Assembly: GCF_044466355.1 (NCBI RefSeq)
Contig: NZ_JBITMQ010000019.1
Coordinates: 62,001-126,000, forward strand
DNA: 64,000 nt
Source of the DNA: Actinophytocola sp044466355
Lineage (GTDB): Bacteria > Actinomycetota > Actinomycetes > Mycobacteriales > Pseudonocardiaceae
Direction: 5' to 3'
Part shown: in pieces, positions 58,716 through 64,000 of the stretch
Numbering within the stretch: the first letter of the stretch is position 1
How the letters are laid out: every line of letters starts with the position of its first letter
The notes under the pieces: model-generated
The model's input: only the letters and a program-made list of their open reading frames with translations
What the model was told of the DNA's origin: nothing
Database searches by the model: none
Position numbers and translations under genes: made by a program

Positions 58716-59494
58716 AGGTCGTGTTGTTCTGCGGCGGCTACGGCATGCGGATGCGCAACGGTGCCGCCGACGACGTGCCCAAGCCGATGGCGATGGTGGG
58801 CCCGCGCCCGCTGATCTGGCACGTGATGCGTTACTACGCCCACTTCGGGCACACGGAGTTCATCCTGTGCCTGGGCTACGGCGCGCACCACATCAAGAAG
58901 TTCTTCCTCTCCTACGAGGAGACCACGTCCAACGACTTCGTCCTGCGCGACGGCAGGCCCGAACTGCTGTCCACCGACATCGCCGACTGGACGATCACGT
59001 TCGTGCAGACCGGGATCGAGTCGGCCATCGGGGAGCGGTTGCGCCGGGTGCGCGAGTACCTCGACGGTGACGAGATGTTCCTCGCCAACTACGCGGACGT
59101 GCTCACCGACGCCCCGCTGCCCGCGATGATCGACCGCTTCACGAGCTCCGACGCGGGCGCGTCGATGATGGTCGTGCCGCCGCAGTCGTCGTTCCACTGC
59201 GTCGAGATGGGCGCGGACGGCATGGTCGGCGCGATCACCGCGGTGAGCGAGATGCCGTTGTGGGAGAACGGCGGCTACTTCGTGCTGAGGCAGGAGATCT
59301 TCGACCACATCCCGCAGGGCGGCGACCTCGTCGCCGACGGCTGCGGGGAGCTGGCCAAACGCGGCAGGCTCCTGGCCTACCCGTACCGCGGTTTCTGGCA
59401 GCCGACGGACACCGTCAAGGAACGCACCATGCTCGACGACGGCTACACGCGCGGCGTCCGCCCCTGGGCGCTGTGGGAGCAGGTGCCCGCGTGA
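58712..59494 (+). CDS. Glucose-1-phosphate cytidylyltransferase-like
   Basis: A 260-residue nucleotidyltransferase. FCGGYGMRMR stands for the GGxGxR signature, KPMAMVGPRPLIWHVMRYYA and FILCLGYGAHHIKKFF match RfbF, and FWQPTDTVKERTMLD is at the C-terminal end. RfbF-type enzymes make CDP-glucose, the first step to CDP-dideoxy or branched sugars. It overlaps both neighbours by four bases. No CDP-glucose 4,6-dehydratase is in the window, so it may lie further right. Confidence 0.88.
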   Translation: MKVVLFCGGYGMRMRNGAADDVPKPMAMVGPRPLIWHVMRYYAHFGHTEFILCLGYGAHHIKKFFLSYEETTSNDFVLRDGRPELLSTDIADWTITFVQTGIESAIGERLRRVREYLDGDEMFLANYADVLTDAPLPAMIDRFTSSDAGASMMVVPPQSSFHCVEMGADGMVGAITAVSEMPLWENGGYFVLRQEIFDHIPQGGDLVADGCGELAKRGRLLAYPYRGFWQPTDTVKERTMLDDGYTRGVRPWALWEQVPA

Positions 59495-60135
59495 TCGGTC
59501 TTGGCGCGCGCGTCCGCGAGGTGGTCGTGCTCGGCGCCCACTGCGACGACATCGCGATCGGCGCGGGCGGCACGCTGCTCACGTTGTGCGAGGTCAACCC
59601 CGGCCTGCGGGTCGACGCGCTGGTCCTCTCCGGCGGCGGCACGGCACGCGAGGAGGAGGAACGGGACGCGCTGGCGGCGTTCTGCCCGGGCGCCGAGCTG
59701 GACGTCACCGTGCACAAGCTGCCCGACGGCCGCCTGCCCGCGCACTGGGACGAGGCCAAGTCGGCGCTGGAGGAACTGCGCACCCGCACCGACCCGGACC
59801 TGATCTTCGCGCCCCGCACCGAGGACGCGCACCAGGACCACCGCGGCCTCGCGCGGCTGGTGCCGACGGTGTACCGGAACCACCTCGCCCTGGGCTACGA
59901 GATCGTCAAGTGGGACGCCGACCTCGGCCGCCCCACCGCATACCAGCCGCTCACGACGGACATCGCGGAGAAAAAGGTGGAGCTGCTGCAACAGCACTAC
60001 GCCTCGCAGCGACACCGTCCTTGGTACGACCGGGAGGCCTTCCTCGGCCTGGCGCGTATCCGCGGCATCGAATGCCAGGCGCGCTACGCGGAGGCGTTCT
60101 CGGTGACGAAGCTGCTGCTCGATTGGGAGGGCTAG
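59491..60135 (+). CDS. PIG-L (LmbE) family deacetylase
   Basis: A 214-residue zinc hydrolase. VLGAHCDDIAIGAGG corresponds to the AHPDDE motif (Cys for Pro, Ile for Glu), and the metal-ligand EDAHQDHRGL is intact. The family removes N-acetyl groups from GlcNAc-containing substrates (MshB, Mca, PIG-L). The changed Asp-Asp-Ile is worth noting, since the Glu is a usual ligand or neighbour. It is GTG-coupled to the cytidylyltransferase. Probable role: deacetylation of an amino-sugar in polymer synthesis. Confidence 0.85.
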   Translation: MIGLGARVREVVVLGAHCDDIAIGAGGTLLTLCEVNPGLRVDALVLSGGGTAREEEERDALAAFCPGAELDVTVHKLPDGRLPAHWDEAKSALEELRTRTDPDLIFAPRTEDAHQDHRGLARLVPTVYRNHLALGYEIVKWDADLGRPTAYQPLTTDIAEKKVELLQQHYASQRHRPWYDREAFLGLARIRGIECQARYAEAFSVTKLLLDWEG

Positions 60136-60137
60136 CC

Positions 60138-61160
60138 ATGCGAGTGCTGCTCACCGGACACAAGGGCTACCTCGGCACGGTCATGGCACCCGTGCTGACG
60201 GCCGCGGGCCACGAGGTGGTGGGGCTGGACTCCGGCCTGTTCTCGCCGTGCCTGCTCGGCCCGGCGCCGCTCGACCCGCCCGGCCACACGGTCGACCTGC
60301 GTGACGTGCACCTGTCGCATGTGGAGGGTTTCGACGCGGTCATCCACCTGGCCGCGCTGTCGAACGACCCGCTCGGCGCGCTCGCGCCGGACCTCACCTA
60401 CGACATCAACCACCGCGCGTCCACCCGGCTCGCGCGCCTGGCCCGCGATGCGGGGGTCAGCCGGTTCCTGTACGCGTCGACGTGCTCGGTGTACGGCGCG
60501 TCCGGCGGTGGCGGCCTGGTCGGCGAGGACGCGCCGCTGCGCCCGGTGACCCCGTACGCGGAGTCGAAGGTGCGGGTGGAGGACGACCTGCACGAGCTGG
60601 CCGACGACCACTTCACGCCGGTGTACCTGCGCAACGCCACCGCGTTCGGCTACTCGCCGCGCCTGCGCGCCGACATCGTGCTGAACAACCTGGTGGGCCA
60701 CGCGTTCCTGTCGGGTGAGGTGCTGGTGCTGTCCGACGGCACGCCGTGGCGGCCGCTGGTGCACGCCGCCGACATCGCGCGCGCGTTCGCCGCCGCGCTG
60801 ACGGCGCCGCGGGAGGCCGTGCACGACAAGGCGTTCAACATCGGCGCCGAACGCAACAACGTGACGGTCGCGGAGATCGCGAACGAGGTCGTCGAGGCGG
60901 TGCCCGGGTCGACGTTGCGGATCACCGGTGAGGCCGGCGCCGACCCGCGTTCCTACCGGGTGGACTTCTCCCGCTTCCGTGCGGCGATCCCGGGTTTCGA
61001 CTGCGAGTGGTCGGTCAAGGCGGGCGCGGTCGAGCTGCTCGAGGCCTACCAGAGGCACGGGCTGACCAAGGAGTCGTTCGAGCGCCGGTTCACGCGTCTG
61101 GCATGGCTGAAGGACCGCGCGAACGACGGCACGGTGGACGGAACGCTGCGGCATGTCTAG
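60138..61160 (+). CDS. NAD-dependent epimerase/dehydratase (NDP-sugar, extended SDR)
   Basis: A 340-residue extended SDR. The motif is LLTGHKGYLG, then HLAALSNDP, STCSVYGASG (SSxxVYG) and catalytic YAESK, with RNATAFGYSPRLR and RPLVHAADIARAF as sugar-binding parts. GGGAGGG precedes ATG 60138. It likely epimerises or reduces a nucleotide sugar together with the methyltransferase and cytidylyltransferase. It overlaps the next gene by eight bases. Confidence 0.9.
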   Translation: MRVLLTGHKGYLGTVMAPVLTAAGHEVVGLDSGLFSPCLLGPAPLDPPGHTVDLRDVHLSHVEGFDAVIHLAALSNDPLGALAPDLTYDINHRASTRLARLARDAGVSRFLYASTCSVYGASGGGGLVGEDAPLRPVTPYAESKVRVEDDLHELADDHFTPVYLRNATAFGYSPRLRADIVLNNLVGHAFLSGEVLVLSDGTPWRPLVHAADIARAFAAALTAPREAVHDKAFNIGAERNNVTVAEIANEVVEAVPGSTLRITGEAGADPRSYRVDFSRFRAAIPGFDCEWSVKAGAVELLEAYQRHGLTKESFERRFTRLAWLKDRANDGTVDGTLRHV

Positions 61161-62406
61161 TGGTGATCGCATGCACGCTCTGGTGCGGCGGTTGTACCCG
61201 CTGTGCCGGAGCATCACCGGTGACGGCGTGCGCGAGACCCTGGCCGTCGTCGGCGAGCACCTCGACCTGACCGTGCACGAGGTGCCGACCGGGACGCAGG
61301 TCCTCGACTGGACTGTGCCGCAGGAGTGGAACATCCGCGACGCGTACATCGCCCGCGACGGCAAGCGGGTCGTGGACTTCCAGGCGCTGAACCTGCACGT
61401 GGTCGGCTACAGCGTGCCGGTCAACCGGACCATGCCGCTGTCCGAGCTGCGCAGCCACCTCCACACGCTGCCCGAGCAGCCGTGGCTCGTCCCGTACCGC
61501 ACGTCCTACTACGCGCCGACGTGGGGCTTCTGCCTCGCACAGTCCACGTTGGACGCCATGCCGGACGGCGACTACGAGGTGGTGGTCGACTCGACGCTGG
61601 CCGACGGGTCGCTCACCTACGCCGAGCACGTGGTGCCGGGCCGGGTGGCCGACGAGGTCATCGTGTCCTGCCACGTGTGCCACCCGTCGCTCGCCAACGA
61701 CAACCTGGCGGGTGTCGCGGTGGCGGTGGAGCTGGCGAAGTCCCTCGAGAACCCGTACTACACCTACCGGTTCATCTTCGCGCCCGGCACGATCGGCGCG
61801 ATCACGTGGCTGGCCCGCAACGACGCCACCAAGGTCAAGCACGGCATCGTCCTGGCCTGCGCGGGCGACCGCGGTTCGCTGACCTACAAGCAGAGCCGCC
61901 GCGGGAACGCCGAGATCGACCGCGTCCTCGCGCACGTGCTCCGCGACCGGCCGCACGAGATCCGCGAGTTCTCCCCGTACGGCTACGACGAGCGCCAGTA
62001 CTGCTCTCCGGGCTACGACCTGGGCGTCGGCTCGCTCACCCGCACCCCGTACGCGGGCTACCCGGAGTACCACACCTCGGGTGACAACCCGGACTTCGTG
62101 ACGCCCGAGTCCATGGTGGACACCCTCACCGTGTGCCGCGAGGCGGTCGACGTGCTCGACCGGAACCGGCGGTACGTCAACCTGAGCCCGTACGGCGAAC
62201 CGCAGCTGGGCAGGCGGGGTCTGTACGAGTCGCTCGGCGGTCGCAGCGACGCGCAGGACGCGCAGCTGGCGATGCTGTGGGTGCTGAACCTGTCCGACGG
62301 CGACCACGACCTGCTCGCGATCGCCGAACGTGCCCGCCTCCCGTTCCCCGCCGTGGCCGCGGCAGCCGGCGCACTAGCTGCCGCCGGTCTACTGAAAGAG
62401 GGTTAG
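61153..62406 (+). CDS. DUF4910/DUF2172 aminopeptidase-like protein
   Basis: A 417-residue protein of the M28-like group often seen in surface-polysaccharide loci. The N-terminal DUF2172-type part begins LVRRLYPLCRSITGDGVRETL. HVCHPSLANDNLAGVAVA carries the His/Cys/Asp metal-binding region (HxCHP...ND). The C-terminus has a short winged-helix-like part (AERARLPFPAVAAAA). Catalytic role unproven. Its repeated location beside sugar genes suggests modification of an amino-acid- or amide-bearing sugar. Confidence 0.85.
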   Translation: MSSGDRMHALVRRLYPLCRSITGDGVRETLAVVGEHLDLTVHEVPTGTQVLDWTVPQEWNIRDAYIARDGKRVVDFQALNLHVVGYSVPVNRTMPLSELRSHLHTLPEQPWLVPYRTSYYAPTWGFCLAQSTLDAMPDGDYEVVVDSTLADGSLTYAEHVVPGRVADEVIVSCHVCHPSLANDNLAGVAVAVELAKSLENPYYTYRFIFAPGTIGAITWLARNDATKVKHGIVLACAGDRGSLTYKQSRRGNAEIDRVLAHVLRDRPHEIREFSPYGYDERQYCSPGYDLGVGSLTRTPYAGYPEYHTSGDNPDFVTPESMVDTLTVCREAVDVLDRNRRYVNLSPYGEPQLGRRGLYESLGGRSDAQDAQLAMLWVLNLSDGDHDLLAIAERARLPFPAVAAAAGALAAAGLLKEG

Positions 62407-62407
62407 C

Positions 62408-63652
62408 TTGGGTGGCATCGCACGGCGTCTGACGTGGGGGCTCGGCGACCAGGCCGTATCGAGCATGACCAACTTCGTGGTCGGCGTCTTCGTCGCCCGC
62501 GAGCTGGGTGTCGCCGCGTTCGGCATCTTCAGCCTCGCGTGGGTGACCTACGGCGTGCTCCTCAACGTCTCGCGTGGCCTCGCCACCGACCCGCTCGTCG
62601 TGCGCTTCAGCGGGGTGTCCACAGCGGACTGGAAGACGGCCACCTCCCGCGCGGCGGGCACGGCGATCGCCGTCGGCGCCGCGTTCGCGGCGCTGTCCGC
62701 GTTGGCGGGCCTCGCGCTGGGCGGCACGCTCGGGGCCGCGTTCGTCGCACTGGCCGTCGTCGCGCCCGGCATGCTGCTGCAGGACAGCTGGCGGTTCGCG
62801 TTCTTCGCCAACGGTCAGGGCCACAAGGCGTTCGTCAACGACGTCGTGTGGGCAGTCGCGATGGTTCCGTTGCTGCTCCTGGCGTCCGCGCACGGCACCG
62901 TGTGGGGCTTCGTCCTGGCCTGGGGTGGCGCGTCGCTGCTGGCCGCCGCCTGCGGCTGGCTGCAGAGCGGGATCGTGCCGCACTTCGCCGGTGTCACGGA
63001 CTGGCTGCGCCGGCACAAGGAACTCGGTTCCCGCTACCTGGTCGAGAACGTGAGCAACTCCGGTGCCTCCCAGTTGCGGATGTACGGGCTGGGGGCGATC
63101 GCCGGTCTCGCCGACGTCGGCGCGATCCGCGGCGCCGAACTGCTGCTGGGCCCGTTCCTGGCGCTGCTCATGGGCCTGAACCTGGTCGCGGTGCCGGAAG
63201 CGGCGCGTGTCCTGCGCCGCGCGCCGGAACGACTCTTCCGCTTCTGCCTCACCCTCGGCGGCGTGCAGGCCGGCGCCGCCGCGACCTGGGGCGCGATCCT
63301 GCTGTTCGGAGTGCCCGACGCGCTCGGCAGGCTCGTCCTCGACGACGTCTGGGCACACGCGGAACCCCTGATCCTGCCGGTGTCCCTGTCGGTGACCGGC
63401 GCGGGCGTCGTCGCCGGTGCGGCCGCCGGGCTCCGTGCGCTCGGCGCGGCACCCAGGAGCCTGCGTGCCCAGCTGGTCGCGTCCGCGGGCTACCTCGGCT
63501 TCGGCCTGGTCGGCGCGTGGCTGGGTGGCGCGGTCGGCATGAGCTGGGGCTCCACCACCGCCATGTGGCTCGGCGCGGGCCTGTGGTGGCTGCAACTACG
63601 CGCGGCGCTGCGCGAGCACACGCCAGAACCCGAACTCGTGAGGACGTCATGA
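62408..63652 (+). CDS. Wzx-like polysaccharide flippase
   Basis: A 414-residue membrane protein with about 12 helices. WGLGDQAVSSMTNFVVGVFVA at the N-terminus matches the lipid-linked oligosaccharide flippase family (PST/MOP superfamily). TTG start with AGAGGG six bases upstream. It would turn the undecaprenyl-linked repeat unit to the outer face. It overlaps the glycosyltransferase gene by four bases. Sequence divergence of this family means the call depends partly on context. Confidence 0.85.
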   Translation: MGGIARRLTWGLGDQAVSSMTNFVVGVFVARELGVAAFGIFSLAWVTYGVLLNVSRGLATDPLVVRFSGVSTADWKTATSRAAGTAIAVGAAFAALSALAGLALGGTLGAAFVALAVVAPGMLLQDSWRFAFFANGQGHKAFVNDVVWAVAMVPLLLLASAHGTVWGFVLAWGGASLLAAACGWLQSGIVPHFAGVTDWLRRHKELGSRYLVENVSNSGASQLRMYGLGAIAGLADVGAIRGAELLLGPFLALLMGLNLVAVPEAARVLRRAPERLFRFCLTLGGVQAGAAATWGAILLFGVPDALGRLVLDDVWAHAEPLILPVSLSVTGAGVVAGAAAGLRALGAAPRSLRAQLVASAGYLGFGLVGAWLGGAVGMSWGSTTAMWLGAGLWWLQLRAALREHTPEPELVRTS

Positions 63653-64000
63653 CACCACGACTGACGATCGGCCTACCCGTCTACAACGGCGAGGAGTACC
63701 TCGCGGAGTCGCTCGACGCGCTGCTCGGCCAGTCCTACGAGGACTACGAGCTGATCATCACCGACAACGCGTCCACCGACGGCACCGCCGACATCTGCAA
63801 GCGGTACCTGGCGATGGACTCCCGCATCGCCTACCACCGATTACCGGCGAACATCGGTGCCGCGGGCAACCACAACCACGTGTTCACCCTCGCCCGCGGC
63901 GAACTGTTCAAGTGGGCCTCCCACGACGATCTGTACGGCCGCACGCTCCTCGAACGCTGCGTCGAGGCCCTGGACGAGCGCCCCGACCACGTCCTCGCGC
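63649..64000 (+). CDS. GT2-family glycosyltransferase, N-terminal part (runs off edge)
   Basis: 117 codons are present. LTIGLPVYNGEEYLAESLD is the GT-A start, followed by ELIITDNASTDGTADICKRY (first Asp of nucleotide binding) and FKWASHDDLYG (DxD-like SHDD). It should transfer a sugar to the lipid-linked acceptor in this operon. ATG overlaps the flippase stop. The C-terminus is outside the window. Confidence 0.9.
   Translation, partial: MTPRLTIGLPVYNGEEYLAESLDALLGQSYEDYELIITDNASTDGTADICKRYLAMDSRIAYHRLPANIGAAGNHNHVFTLARGELFKWASHDDLYGRTLLERCVEALDERPDHVLA

Overview
The DNA is very GC-rich. Codon use is strongly third-position G/C, GTG and TTG starts are common, and many genes are coupled by ATGA or GTGA overlaps. 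The glnX-glnH-pknG trio, a WXG-type cargo operon, F420-type enzymes and a SARP/NB-ARC regulator point to an actinomycete, most likely Pseudonocardiales. The genus is a guess (Lentzea- or Saccharothrix-like) and no 16S gene is present.

Region A (1 to about 33 kb) looks like the right-hand part of a type II (aromatic) polyketide gene cluster. It opens with the last 23 codons of a ketosynthase alpha and a complete KS-beta/chain-length factor. Oxidative enzymes follow: an ABM-fold monooxygenase, a DUF1772/anthrone-oxygenase-like membrane protein and a secreted PQQ-type beta-propeller. Sugar genes come next: UDP-glucose dehydrogenase, an ArnA/UXS-like decarboxylase, a GT1 glycosyltransferase, a 3,4-ketoisomerase and an aminotransferase. 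Together they could make and attach an amino-pentose. Further cluster genes are an RCC1 propeller, two SDRs, an O-methyltransferase-fold protein, a GNAT, an acyltransferase-3, proline dehydrogenase, an LLM oxidoreductase, an NmrA-like reductase, two DHA2 exporters, a NarL-type two-component system, a truncated PEP-synthase-like ATP-grasp protein and a SARP regulator. Two erythromycin-esterase-fold proteins with altered catalytic residues, and two paralogous small membrane proteins, are the strangest parts.

Region B (33-55 kb) is mostly housekeeping or signalling: a PfkB kinase with a small zinc-ribbon ORF, a PadR/FAD-monooxygenase divergon, DUF5134, glnX-glnH-pknG, a metallophosphoesterase with a thioesterase, a five-gene WXG-type operon, an AraC regulator, an L,D-transpeptidase lipoprotein, cold-shock protein, a copper-chaperone-like protein, tRNA-Glu, a serine hydrolase, tRNA-Asp and tRNA-Phe.

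Region C (55-64 kb, running off the right edge) is a translationally coupled surface-polysaccharide operon. It holds a WbaP-type initiating transferase, a sugar C-methyltransferase-like protein, a glucose-1-phosphate cytidylyltransferase, a PIG-L deacetylase, an epimerase, a DUF4910 protein, a Wzx-like flippase and a GT2.

Non-coding structure is conspicuous. There is a roughly 950-bp nested palindromic mosaic at 8066-9020, a smaller palindromic element at 33038-33264, three contiguous 59-bp tandem repeats after tRNA-Phe, and several strong bidirectional hairpin terminators between convergent genes. No transposase, integrase or CRISPR array was seen.
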